A stretch of DNA of 64,000 bases from Diplosphaera chodatii. Taxonomy: Eukaryota; Chlorophyta; Trebouxiophyceae; Prasiolales; Stichococcaceae. Of the stretch, positions 11,313-32,100 are shown piece after piece. The stretch is taken from NCBI GenBank assembly GCA_032358165.1, contig JAALGY010000059.1, forward strand, positions 1-64,000. Direction: 5' to 3'. The notes under the pieces were generated by a model. The model had not been told where the DNA came from, made no database searches, and was given only the letters and a program-made list of their open reading frames with translations. The position numbers and the translations under genes are program-made. Position 1 is the first letter of the stretch, and each line of letters opens with the position of its first letter.

Positions 11313-11786
11313 CATGCGTTGGTTTCGCAGCATTTTGACAGTCAGCTTTCTCAGCGCATTGAGCAGCCAGCACCTCCGTGCTACATGATGCTGATGGCGT
11401 GCAATTCTGTTCGGCGATTCGGATCTCAGCAAGAAGTAGGTTTTGACAGTGCAGTGCCACTGTGTGGGAAGCGCTGATGAGGCGACGGCTTGCTGCCTTA
11501 CTGCTGAAAGTCTAGTAGAAAAGTGGACGTGGACCGCAGGCTTTGTAAATGACTGTTGAAGTGACTTGACCAGGACCACAGTCTGAGTGACAGCACGTCT
11601 CAAGTGCACATCCTGCGTCCTGCTCCTCTGATATCAAGTTCGTTAAAACACTGAGATGTTGCTACAGTCCGCTGACATGCGCCACATTGTGATCAGTCGC
11701 CCAGCTGCAGCTGCGAGTACGCTGGCGACAGCCCGACGCAGCCAGACGGTACACCCATTGGCAGTACTCCCCGTGCCGCGACTCGG
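11313..11786. other. convergent intergenic spacer
   Basis: The methyltransferase (plus) and isoleucyl-tRNA synthetase (minus) genes end towards each other across 474 bp. The spacer should hold both 3' UTRs; TGTAA at 11544 fits the plus-strand gene. No further gene is seen. Confidence 0.6.
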
Positions 11787-19325
<7,539 letters not shown>

Positions 19326-20142
19326 GCGCACACCGGCCTGCAAGGGACATCCATGGCCAGCGACTCAGGAAGTCAAGGCTGAAATGCTAACATTCAGACA
19401 CGGCCCTTGCTGTGCACCAAGCAACGCTAAAAACCGTCGCAAGCGTGCTCAAGGCCATCGTCCTACGCCTCGTGCGACCGTAGGCAGGACACAGCAGTGT
19501 CTCTGGGCGCTGCAGACCACGATCAAGCAATGCCGCACTCTGCCGTCATGCACATGCGCACCCGTGGCAAAAGCAGGTGAGGGGGGCAGCCGCAGGGGCT
19601 GCGCAGGCCCGCCTGCATGACAGCTACCGCTAGTGCCGCCAGCCGCGCCGTGCTGCAGCCGTCGTCAGCCGCTGATCAGGCCCACCTCAGCCTAGCATCA
19701 TTCTGCCGAGTTTGACATTCGCAAGCGCTGGCCTCGTCGTTGACTACGCTTCTGCAACATCACCCAGCGTTCGCTGTGACAAGCGAGAGTCAAATATGTG
19801 GAACAATGCCCCTTCCCTGGAAGGGACTTGGGACCTGCGTGCACTCGCCTACTCGGGCACTGAGGGACTACCAACCTCGCTCTGGGACCGTGCATGCCTG
19901 AGCAGCTGTGCTTCATTCAGCTGTGCTTCAACATCTGCGCACCCCCCGCCATGCAACAAAGCCATCGTGAAAAACACTACGACAGCCTCCTGTCATTCAA
20001 CTTCCATATTGCATCCAAACCCTATGCATCTAAGTAGCCATGCGTGTGACCCGAGGGCATAGCATGGCCGCTGAGATGTAGGAAAACATGCTGCTGATTA
20101 TCCATAGCCCCAACTTTCTGTGGCTCCAGTCTGCCGCCCCAG
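19326..20142. other. intergenic, upstream of IleRS and downstream of BIG
   Basis: Both flanking genes are on the minus strand, so this 817 bp should contain the BIG 3' UTR and the IleRS promoter. Short open frames exist on both strands but none has splice-supported or recognisable content. Confidence 0.55.
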
Positions 20143-23100
20143 TCAGGCCGCGCCCGCGATGACGCTGGGCAGCTGCTGCCGCATGAGGTCGCCCAGCGCG
20201 GTGCGCACCCCCGGCTGCCCGCTGCACACCAGCTTGGCCAGGTGCGGGTACAGCCGCCTGCATGATGCCGTGGTTGCATGTTGTTCGCCGCAGATACCTG
20301 ATGACTGGATCTGCCGTTCTATAAAAATCTGATGACAGGCGCCTGCAGCAGCTCCAGCCACATGCCCCGTTGCAATTTGGCGTGACACACATCTCGAGCA
20401 GCTGCCAGCATCTAGCCCTGATCATGCGGGACCTCAGCCTGCAACAGCATCCGGCCCTCACGTGAGCTCGGCGCGCCAGGCGTCAGGGGACACCGCGCGG
20501 TAGGCGTCCAGGATGGCGACCAGCAGCGGGCCGCGCACCGCCGCCTCCCACGCCAGCTCCTCCGACGCGGCGGGCCGGCTCTGCGGGCATTACTTGGAAG
20601 TCATCTTTCATCACAGATGCTGCTCTGGACCACACCACACAGCTTCGATCAGCAGTCCAATTGCCTTATGCTTGCTAGTGTAGATTGCCGCGCTCTGATA
20701 CCGTCCTGTCCCAGGCGGTAAACCACCACATCTTCTGGATTTTGCCACGGGCGCGTCATCCTCAGTGGATGGGCACTCAGCCGCTGACAGTCACCTGTGC
20801 TGGGCTGGTAGTTGACCCGCCGGCGGCTGCGGCAGCGCCAGCGGCAGCAGCAGCGGCCGCCTCGTGCGCCGCCCATGCATCCGCCGCCGCCTGCACCACG
20901 ACCGCGCGGCACACCGCCAGCAGCCGCTGCTCCGCCTCCGCTGCCACCCTGATCAGCAACCGCACGCAAAGCTGTCGACACTTTACAAAACGAGCCATGA
21001 GACCTTCCACCACAGGCACGGCGCAACACCAGCAGCTCAGGCAGCTGCCAGCGGCACATGCATAGAGACGCGACGGCAGATCTTCGTACTGATCTCGCCA
21101 CAGGCTGTGCCAAGGCAGCTGCAGCCGAAACACCGCATACTATAGGTGTTCAGTATTTGTGCTCAGAGGCACCAGCATGTGCCTGTGTTCGCAGCCGCCA
21201 CCCCGGTACTAATCATGTCCTGACCTCACAGATGCATTAAACCTTTGCGCGAGGAGACTTCAAGCTCTTCGTTACTGTGGCACACTGCTGACCCTGCCAA
21301 GGACGCACCTGGACTGCAGCTGGGGGTCATCATCGGCGGCGGCACCCCCCGCAGGCCGCATGCACCGCAGCAGCGCCGCCACCAGCAGCGCGCCGCCCTC
21401 CGCCTCCTGCCGCGCGGCCGCCGCTAAACCCTGCTGCGCGGCTGCCGAGGCGAGCCCACCGCCATCCTCCTCTGGGCCCCCGGCGGCCTGCAGACGATCA
21501 TGCGGACTTGCTGTGCACATATGCATTTCTGAGCCAAAGAACGCAACCCTTCGGCAGCCATTGCAGAACCTCTGGGAGGTTGTTCTGTCTGGGATAGTGC
21601 CTCAGCAGCTCTGTCGAGCAGTCGACAACTGCCGCATCACCTTGCGATCTGCTTTCTGGTGTCAGCAGAAACATGTTTCTTTGCAGCTGGCTGCTCGACT
21701 ATCATAGATTTCTACAGCGGTGCCCAGCACTGAGTCTGCTGCGCCGTCACCTGGAGGATGGCTGGGGAGGTGGCTCCTGCATCGTCTGCGTCCCCGCCGT
21801 GCAGCGGCAGCCCCAGCGCGGCCGAGGCGGCGGCGCGCCTGGCAGCGTCGCGGTTGAACGCCGTCGCCCGCGTGACGGTGTCCTGCGCGTCAGCAGTACG
21901 GTGTTGACATCATTGGAATGGACTCTCCCGAGAGTGACTTGGCGTGGCATGCCGAGGGCGGCAGGAGCCCGTGCTCAGCCCTGGCCCGCTGCAAGCACGC
22001 CCTGTCCAGCCGTGTTGCCAGCTCCCGAGCGGCAGCAGCGGCTGCTTCGCTGACGCCACTGTCAGCAGGGGACAACCGAGCTGAGCGTGGTGACACACGA
22101 GCAAGCACCAGCGGGCGCACCTGCAGCACGCCCACAAGCCGCAGCGCCAGCGGCGGCGGCATGCGCGCGGCGTGCGCGGCGTGCAGCCGGGCCACCAGCC
22201 GCTGCAGCATCACGACGACGCGGCAGCGGCCGCGCACGGCCGCCGCTGATGCGGGCGTGCTGCCGGCTGTGCCGTTTGGCAGACCACCTGCAGCAGACAC
22301 CCGACTGATACTGATGCAAAATGTTGATGCCTGCAGGCGTCTGAGCTGGGACTGGTAGCAGCCTCAACCGCAGCAGCCAACGTCGGGCCGGACCCAGACG
22401 ACTGAAAACTCAGGCGGCCGTGCAGGTGCCCACAAACTGCTGCAGCGGCTGATCTGGGTTCACATGGGGCACTGCTGCTTCCCACTGCCAATGTCAACGT
22501 GCCATACCGCCGGGCTGCGCGGGCGCCAGCTGCTGCAGGGGGTCCTCCGCCGCCAGCGCCAGCACCGGCTCCACGACGGCGGCCCACCCCGCAGCGTCCA
22601 GCGCCGCCGCCAGCGTGTCGACCGTCGCACACAGCAGCCGCATGCCGTGCGCCGCCACCGCCTCCTCGGGGCTCTGCACATACTGCACCAGCATCGCCAG
22701 CACCTGGCGCAGCAGGTCTGGCCCGAACGCCGAGTAGCTCTCCGCCGCCAGCCGCGCGTAGGGCGGCAGGTGCATCGTGCCGTGGCGCAGCACCCGCGGC
22801 AGGCCCTCGGTGGACCACCCTGTAGGGGCGGGCGCCGCCGCTGCGGCCGCCTGCTCCGCTGCCGGGCTGCTGCTGGCTGCGGCGTGCGCAGGGTCGGCGG
22901 CGTCGGCGTGGTCTGACGGCGACCGCGGCAGCTGCAGCATGTACGCCACGCCCCGCACGTGCACAGCCTGCACAGCACGGCATGTTCGGCTGGTTTTGGT
23001 ACAGGACCCTCGCCGCTTTCAATCCCCATGCTGCTTAGAAGCGCAACATGCAAGAGTATCCCTCGCCCTTCACAAAACAATAGTTGGGCTTTTCACGGTG

Positions 23101-26100
23101 TGACAACCTGTAAATGGGCCAATCACATGCTTGCTGGCACATACACATGGGTAGCTGTTAGGCACAGCATACTGATCGCAAAGCATGACACATTTGTTGA
23201 TGAGGAACCGTTGACACTGGGCAGTGCGCGTCGAAGACAGATACCAATCTGCGTTTCATCAGTCGCAGACTGGTCCCTGCACTCCACCCCGCGCACAACC
23301 CAGGACTGCCAGACACTGCCATCGCACTCGCTGCTACTGCAGTCCCTTGCGTGGTGGCCGAACTGGTGATGCCACCCTGTACAGCTACCAGCGTTGCATG
23401 TGAGTCAGAGTGCGCCCGGCACGCAACGCAGTCCTCACCTGCCATGCAGCGGCGTCCCACCCCGCAGCGTGCGCCGTGCACACCTCCAGCAGCGCCGCCG
23501 CAGCGGCGTCCGCGACCGCGGGCCGGGGGTCGTGGCGCGCGACCTGGAGTGCCAGACACAGTGCCAGGAGTCACTGCCGCGCCAGGAGGCTCGTGCCCGC
23601 CGAAGCGCAAGGCAGTAGGCTAATGCGCCAGAGTGCCTGTCTGCGCTGTTCGACAGGAAGACCAGGAAGCGGCCAGGTGAGCGCATGGTGTGAAGGATGC
23701 TGCAGATTCCGAATGAGCACACACAGCAGGAGGGTGCACCTCGCCAAACGCGCCCGCCAGGTAGCCCCACGGGTGCTCTGCGTTCTCCTGCCCCGCCCTG
23801 TGGCGAACAGTTATGTTGCCTTAAAATTATAAGCTGACTGTCGTCACTGCGTGCCCTACAAAGCCTTCAAACTCCGGTTGTCTGATTGAGGCAGGCACCC
23901 AGCATAGGTCTGCAACCTGCTCCCATGCACCTCGGCATGAGGCGGCTGCCGCTGGCTGCGGCAGGCGCTGCAGGCTCCGCGCCAGCATCTGACGAGTCTG
24001 CACTGCTCTGGGTGGGGACTGCTGCTGCTGCGCTGTCGTCCCCTGACGCTGTCCAGTCCTGCAGGTGCGCCACGACAGCCTATCAGGCAACTGAAACAAA
24101 GGCAGCAACATCTCAGCGCTGCACCTCGATTGCAGAACCCAGGACAACATCATCACACTATAAGGCACTGACATTGCAGCCCGGCACCAACAGAGCACAT
24201 GGCGTGCACATCGCAGAAACCAACTGATGCTGAGACTTGCATCAGTTCATGCTACTCATGCATGTCAAAACCCCGACAGTCTGGTGCCGCAGCAGCACGG
24301 TAAGCACGTCACCTTCGGGCTGCTGGCGGCCAGGCGGCGCGCGGCGACCTGCAGCAGGTGGAGGCCGCCAATGGAGTGCCCCGCGTGCCAGGGCGCGCGC
24401 ACCACCGCCTCCAGCGCCGCCACCACGTCCGGGAAGAAGCCGTGCCCCACGCCCACCCCGCTGCAACGTGCGACACAGACATGCACCATTGACACGCACC
24501 CAAACTAAAGTTTATGCATGCCACACCACCACCTCTTGCAGCGCCCAGCTTTGCTGGGTGGACTCTGACTGAGCGATAGTATTTGAAGACACAGTGGGCT
24601 CACGAATCGTTCCAAGGCAGAGCAATACCAGTGCAGTGCATGAGCTATCTCAACACAAGTGCGAGCACACACAGAGTGTGTGACAGACACTATTACTTGG
24701 ACGATGAGCTGATAGCCACCTCGGAGGCTAGTTGGTGCTATCTGCTTGCCGTTGACGATGTGATAGTGTCGAGTGCACACCATGTCAGCACTCCATGTTG
24801 TGTGATCAGCGGGCTAATGCCAGCCCTCCAAAGCAGTCCCCTCCCGGCCAATCAGACACATGCTACAGAACAGCTGAGCGCCACAAGCACCTGTACAGCG
24901 CCTCCACCACAGGCTGGATGGCGTCCAGGGCCTGGTTGACCACAGGGGGCGCGCCGTCGCCCAGCGCCACCGTCAGCGCCTCCAGCGCCACGCGCCACCC
25001 TGCAATCGGTTTGAACACCAGGTTTGAACTGCTCATTGCGGTCTCCAGATGCAGGCGGTCACCAGTATGCATGCCTAACACATCGCTTTCCCTGCTGTCT
25101 ACAGTGATCGACTGGATGCTTTGGTTTTCAGCACTGGTAAGGCGTCTGTGCATTGCTCTGCATACTATGCGTGAAGCCCTTTGAAGGGTCACGTGCTGTC
25201 CACATGGTTGCAGCAGATCGCCATACACTCGGACTACATAGCAGCGTTCAGGAAACGCTGCTGCGCAACCCGTGTGCAAGTCGAGCTGCTGGATGTGTGC
25301 AGCAGGGTAGGGGCAAGGAGCCACCAACATGTGGCCATCCAATAGCCACAAGCTGCTGCGCAATCGCATGCACATGATGGCTCAGCACTCGGCACAGTCG
25401 ATGTGTCGCCATCATGGATAAAAAAGCTGTTCTGGGTCTATGACCTCGTGCACTGCGGGGGCTTTCACAACATGGTGCAACCTGCTCGATTTGCCCTTCA
25501 CGGTGACCACATACTGGCAATGAGTAGGACTCCCGCACAATGCAGCGAGGGCGCAAGGGCCGGCACCTGAGCCCAGGCCGCGGGGGTGCGCGGTCAGGGC
25601 GGCCGCCACCGACTGCACCGCCCGCTGCCGCACTGCGGGGCTGTCTGCCAGCCGCAGCACCGACACGAACGGCTTCAACGCCTCCTCCTGCACCAAGTAC
25701 AGCTCAGCGCGATCAAGTGCACCAACAACGAGCCCCTCCAGTACTACGCAATTGTGTTCCCGGTGAGTCGTCAGCCAAGAATGCTGACGTGTGAAAGCCC
25801 AGCTGCAGCTGTGTTGGTCCTTGTACAGACGCAATACTGAGCACCAGCAGCGTATTGCATGGTCTTACCCCCCATCATCATCCCATGTAATTGCACATGC
25901 AAGATCACGCAGCCGAAGCGCTCCTCTTTGAAGGAGTCCATTGTGCAGTAGAACTACATGGGCTAAGGGCACGCGACTGCTTTCTGCAGCACAGTGCCTG
26001 AAACACAGTCGGCTGCGGGGCAACACGCAGGGGTCTACTACACCCCAAGCACCACATGGCCTGTCTGGGATGGCGAAAACCACTTCACATGCTGGCCCGC

Positions 26101-29100
26101 ATCCAGGCTGCCTACGGCGAGCTAGTGCAGAGTGGCACAGTGCAATGCAGGTCCAGCGGCCAGCACCTGGTGCGCGGAGTGGGACAGCTCGGTGCGTGAC
26201 AGCAGCCGCGCCGCCAGGCTGCCCAGCTGCTCCACCGCCAGCAGCGCGATGTCGTCGTCCCTGCAGTCAGTGAAACTCAGCTGGGTTGGCATAAGTAGCA
26301 GTTTTGCGGCAGTGTTTGAAAGCTGCAAGTAATCCTGGCAGCTGCTGCAGGGCCTGTGGGCGTGCACCTGCCCTGCATGCGCGGGCTACTGCCAAGGCCC
26401 TCAAGCTCACATGAGCCGCTTCGTCAGGCAGCACTGCAGACAGCAGGCGCACCGGGCGCAGGCGGCGGACACGAGGTGGGGCGCCACCACCGCCCACAGG
26501 CGCCCCCACACCAGCCGGATGCGCCCCGCGTTGAGCGCCGCGCACTGCACCAGCCGCACCAGGCAGTACATCCTGCGGCGTGGAGCACCACATTTCAGGA
26601 GGGGAGTCCACGTAGATCTACAGGGACACTAGTAATCAACAGCTGCTGGCAGCAGGCATTGCACAGCAGAGTGCTGCGGATGAGCAACCATGGTCTACAG
26701 GTCCAATCCAGCTGCAGTATGAGTAGCAAGTTTACGAGCCCCTGAGCACGGTCAACATCTTCAGGCACGGTGCAGTGCGCCAGTTGCACCGTTCAGTCAT
26801 GAAGCCGTCTGCCTCGCTCAGGGGCATCGACATGGCATCTGTGCAGCATTTTAGCCACTTGACAGCTGCACACAATGTAATAGCAGAGTGCAATAGCGAA
26901 CGACATGGTCGTGACTCACAACCGCCCCCAAGGGAACGCAGACTGGACCAAACGGCTTTGCTGCGCCAAGCGTGTGACACCACTTTGCTGCCCTTTATCA
27001 TGCTGTAACAGGATTCCTTGATGACACCCCGAAGCGTTTCCATCCCTACTGGCTGATGGTCATGTGCTCACGTCTCAGCAGCAGCCACCGATCGACACTG
27101 TGTAAGAGCGAGGAACAGTGCGCAGGCTGTCGTCGCACCTGGGGTTCTCGGTGACGACCACGGGGACCAGCTCCTCCTGGCTGATGGCGGCCAGGGAGCG
27201 CATGAACACCACCACCGCGTCGCCGTTCAGCCGGCCGCTGCGCTCGAATACCCGCTCCACTGCCGCCTGCGTTTGGCGAGGCGAAACCCAGGCGTCGGTG
27301 TCAGCGCCTGAGCTGCCATCAGCTGGCTATGAAGGCTGTGATCAACACACAGGTGACTGCCAGTTGCTTGTGTGAATCCATGCTCAGCAAGACAGTGGCG
27401 ATTGTAATGCAACTCTGGCCCTGTGCAGTATAAGTATCTCGGCGTCATCACCTTGCCGGGGCCCGAGGCCGCCCACAGCACGTGCGCCGCGCCCGGCCCC
27501 GTGATCGTGGGCGCTGGCGCCGCCTGCATGGTTGCCATGGCCGCGGCGTCAGCATGCAGCTGTGTGACAATGCCTGCCGAGCTTGTGTTCTGTGTCTCTC
27601 AGCTCTGCATGATGGGCAGACAGCATGGCCAGCGCTATCACATTCGTGCATGGAACAGGGGAAGGTGCGAATGCCGCGACAGACGCCAACCTTGGGCAGC
27701 TCGTCAGCATCCGGCTCTGCAGGCGCTGCGGGCGTCTCAACTGACGCGGCGCTCCGGCCAAACATTGTCGCGAGGATGCCGTTGCCCGCTACGCCGTTGC
27801 CTCCAGCTGCGGCCCGCGCATTGGCCTGCTCCGTGAGCGTCGCCTGGCAGCGGCAATAGCACAGGGTATCAGGAGATACTTCACAATGAGTTCTGGCCGT
27901 ATGATGGGCTGGCATTGCCCATGTGTAGGGCCGGCGCCGTCGACTGAAACACGTGCAGCAGCTGTCAGAGACAGTGCCTCCAAGCAGCAGATGGGATGGA
28001 GTCCGCTAGAAAGCCGATGCACCTGCAGCGCTGCCAGGTTGCTGAGGGTGCGCAGCACCGCGGGCCAGCCGCAGCCGAGCAGCCCCGCCTGGGGCCCGCC
28101 CGCCAGCTCCAGCATGACCGCCAGCGCCGCCACCTAAACAGTGTCGGCAGGCCTTGGTGTCAAAAGAGCACAACCTGGGGTCAGCCAGCTGCTGCTGCAA
28201 GGCAAGCCTTGGTACAGGTTTCGTCAAGCACTGCTCCAGGTCTGCCGAAGGAACAGAGACTCAACCGCATATGCACATGCAAGCGATGCGGTCACACCAG
28301 CTGCGTCCTCTTCGCAGATCTATTTCCAAATGATCGACCAGAACAGGTCCAGTCCGTGGGATTGGAGATGCAGGTCAGAATCGACAGTGGGGAATGCGGG
28401 CGCGCGGCTGTCAGTCGACGTTGCCACCTGTATGCCCTCCTGCGCGGAGCCGGGTGCCGCCGGAGCGGTGACGCCCGCCGCCTCCGCCAGCACTGCACAG
28501 CACAGGACCGCAGCTTCAAGGCGCACCCAACACAAAGTGTCCGCAGAGAAACCCAGCGGACATGTGTCGTCAGTACCAGTCGGCTGGCGCTATACGCTCG
28601 CACAGCAGCGGCAGGCACTGGCAAGGATACCCCGAGAATAGGAGCCGGAAGTGCAGGCCGCCATGGGCATAGCTGCTGGATGCCTATTCAGGTGGTGCCA
28701 CCACTTGACTGCATGCACATCCGCTCACCGTCGACGCACGCCTCGCACAGCGCGTCCAGGCCCAGCACGCCCGCCAGCCGCACCGCCAGGGTGCAGCCGC
28801 GCAGCGGCGCCGCCGCCGCCGCCGCGTCCGGCGTGGCGAGGAGCGCCGCCCGCAGCCCCCGCAGCACCGCCTCCCCGCTGACCTGCGGACCAACGAGTAA
28901 AGAGCGTCTCGCTTGTGTAATACATCGTGTGGACTGGTGGGCTGTGACTGCAGCAACGCATACCATTGAAACCCCAGTTGCAAAGGTGAATCCAAAGATA
29001 CATGGACTGTGCTGGCCAAGATGGCTCATAGGGCAGTGCCTCAGCGTATGCGCTTGCTTGTGATTACGTTTATTAGCTGTCAGCGCGGCATCTGCACCAA

Positions 29101-32100
29101 TGACGCTGGCGACCAGGTCAGCAGGTTCATACCAGCGTCCAGTGGACAGAAGACCACGCTGACAGCGGCATGCATCTGCGTCATGTCACATCCAGGCGCA
29201 GGCAGTGCAGTCGGTGACTGCGTTGTGGGGCAGCACGCGCCTGAAGCATGGGGCGGGCGTGCTCGGCGTGCGTGGCGGTGTGCCACATGTTGCCGGCAGC
29301 CAGGCCACGCGCCACCGCCTCCCGTGTCGCCTCCAGCAGCCGCCGCCGCTCCACGTCCACCCCGTACTGCTTGTCCCACACTGCGGCGCCCCTGTAGTGC
29401 CGGACATTTGTCACCGGCACTTGCGGCAGCAGTGAGCGCAAGGTTTGGTGATTGACAATCGCGCCGTCTCCAGCCCATGACATTAGACCACGCCCTTGTT
29501 GGATTGCACTGCATCATGCGATCCGCTCGTGGCGCAAAGCATGGAGGCTGCGCTGCTACGCTGATGGATAGGTACCACCCGAGGTAGAGGTGCAGGTAAG
29601 AGCGGTAGCAGCTGCGCGAGATCCCTGCCAATGTCCAACATGTTGAACAATGCAGGGCACAGCGCAGCTGCTACCGCCTGTTTCATGCTTTGACTGACGG
29701 GTCGGCTGCAAAACAGTGTGCCCACCTGAAGGGCAGCAGCAGCTGCGTCAGGCCGAGCGCCGCGGCCAGCCGCGCGTTCAGCGGCGCCCGGCCGCCCGCC
29801 TGGCTCGCTGACGCGCGTCCGGCGACCGGCGTGCCGTCGGGGTTGGTGACCGCCCCGCCTTCGCCCACTGCCAGCTCCTCGGCCACGATGCTCTCGTACA
29901 GGGCCTCCAGCTCCTCGGGCGGCAGGATGGGCACGAACTCCTCCCCCTGCAGACCGGGAAGACGGCCGTCGGGTGACAGTTGCACACAGACCTGGTGACC
30001 GCCAGCAGCTGCCATACGCTGCTGAGAGCAGCTCAAACTGCCGCACGCATGACTGCAAAGCATGTACTGCCACGTCCATGTGTCATCACGTAAAGATCGA
30101 GCAGCAACGTCAGCTTACCTGCTGCACTTGGCACATGCCCACAAAGTCCGCCTTGGCCATGTGCGCGTCGGCCATGGGGTTGTGCGCATCGGTGTTGAGC
30201 ATGATGAGCGCGAAGGCCAGGAGGTAGGCGCCGTCCGCGGCGGCGAAGGCCGCGGGGTTGTCGCGGCAGTAGCGCTCCGCAAACTTGTCCATGATCCGGT
30301 CGATCTGCTGCGCTTCGCCTGAAGCGATGTTGACGATGCTGTCAATCCTCATCAGTGAGCATGTGCATTAGGCTTGAAGACGTTTGGGAGCTCCTCTCTG
30401 TTGAGCATCACGAACTGCAACATGCTGAGAGTGTTGGGAGCACCTGGCAGCCGGAAGCGCAACAGCAGCTGGCGCAGCGCGGCGTCGATGGGCATGCCGC
30501 CAAAGCGCTCGGCGTCTATGTAGGCGCGCATCGTTGCCACTGCCAGGTCGTCGTGGTTGCCGAGCCACTCGCCGACCTGCGTTGAAATAAGGATGGGCCA
30601 AGAGGTTGGCACATGGTTCAGAGTGTTGGAACGACTCGAGGGCACCTCGGTCTAAACGCACGCATCGGCCGGGGCTTTGCCCAACTTTACTGCTGACCAG
30701 GCGCCAGCCCAGATGTCACCCGATGCTGGGATGTGTGGAGCGACTAGCAGCACGCGCAACCTGCTGACCTTGACCCGCAGCAGAAACCTATTCAACAGGG
30801 AAGCGAACGCTGCATGTGCAGCCGCACGCTGACCATGCAGCAGCACCCCTGCGGCATGCTTGTGACTGCGCTTGCCAGCTAGCTGCAATGATGGTGCTGC
30901 CACACGAACAGCTTCAATCTTGAGTCAGGGGCCGCCAGCGTGCCAGGGGCCTCATCCCAGGGTTCAGCACACCTGCGTCTTGTCCAGCTCGGGCTCGTGC
31001 TCCCGCAGGAAGGTCGCCAGCGCCGCCGGGTCGCGCTCCACCACCCCCGAAGACACCAGCGCCGCCACGCCCTTGACGGCCCCCCTGCAGCAGTAAAAAT
31101 GAGTTTGAGCCCACTGCATACTCAGGGTGAATATGGGTGCATATGGGACCTATGAAGCAGGAGGCGAAGCTGCTGGTGGAATAGCTGCGTCTGCTCATTC
31201 CTACGTGTATGTGCGCCACACTGCCCCCTGGTGAGGCAAGCTAGATGTGAACATCGTGCACGTTGCTGCACATTGTTACTCAACCGATGAGGCCTCGTGT
31301 GGTCTTCAGCCATTTGCTGGAGTCTGCACTGCGATACCCTGATTGCACAAAGAAGATACACAATGCAGACCTGTTGAAGGCGGCGATGCCGGCGGAGCGC
31401 AGCCCCTTGCGCTCCTTGGCCACCCCGAAGCGTGCGACCTCCCCGGGCGCGTCCAGCGGCGAGTTGCCGCCACTGGCGGCGCCACCGCCAACGCGGGAGC
31501 TGGCGCTGGCGCGTCGCAGCCAGGTGGATGAGTACTCCTCGTCGGAGTGCGCCTCGTCGCCGTCTTCCGCCAGATCCCGGGCTGCGTCCTGCAGGCGCCG
31601 TGAGTGGGTTTGCACCAATGAAGACAGACCAGCGGGATCTGCATTACGAAGGTCGAACTGCTGGCCCAACCATGAGTATTGTGTTTGGCAATCTCGATGG
31701 TCAGTGGGTCCGCGCCTGCAGCATGCTGAGACAGCGACGTGTCCTCAGCGCTGCCCATGCGGACAGCACAGTTTCAGCTGCTGCTTTAACTGCACGCTGC
31801 AATGCACCGTCGTGATGAACGAAAACGGCTCTACATCGGCATCCCTCCTCGCACCCACCTTCAGGGGCCCCGCCCACGCGTCCAGCGACTCCAGCAGCGC
31901 CAGCAGCGCCTTCTGCGCCGTCAGCCGCGAGTCTGCGGCAGGCGCCGCCACCACGCAGCGCGCGATGCCCTTGACGGTGCGCTCGAACAGGTTGGCGGCC
32001 TGCAGGCATGGGCGGAACAGTGTCATGAAGTACTGCAAAGAGGCTTGCATGGGAGAACCTGAAGGACACAACATCCAATTCCTTGTTCAAGATCACGGCA

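Noticed and set aside
19326..19343. Upstream extension of the IleRS reading frame
   Set aside because: The extension opens with TTG; the first ATG in frame is at 19325.
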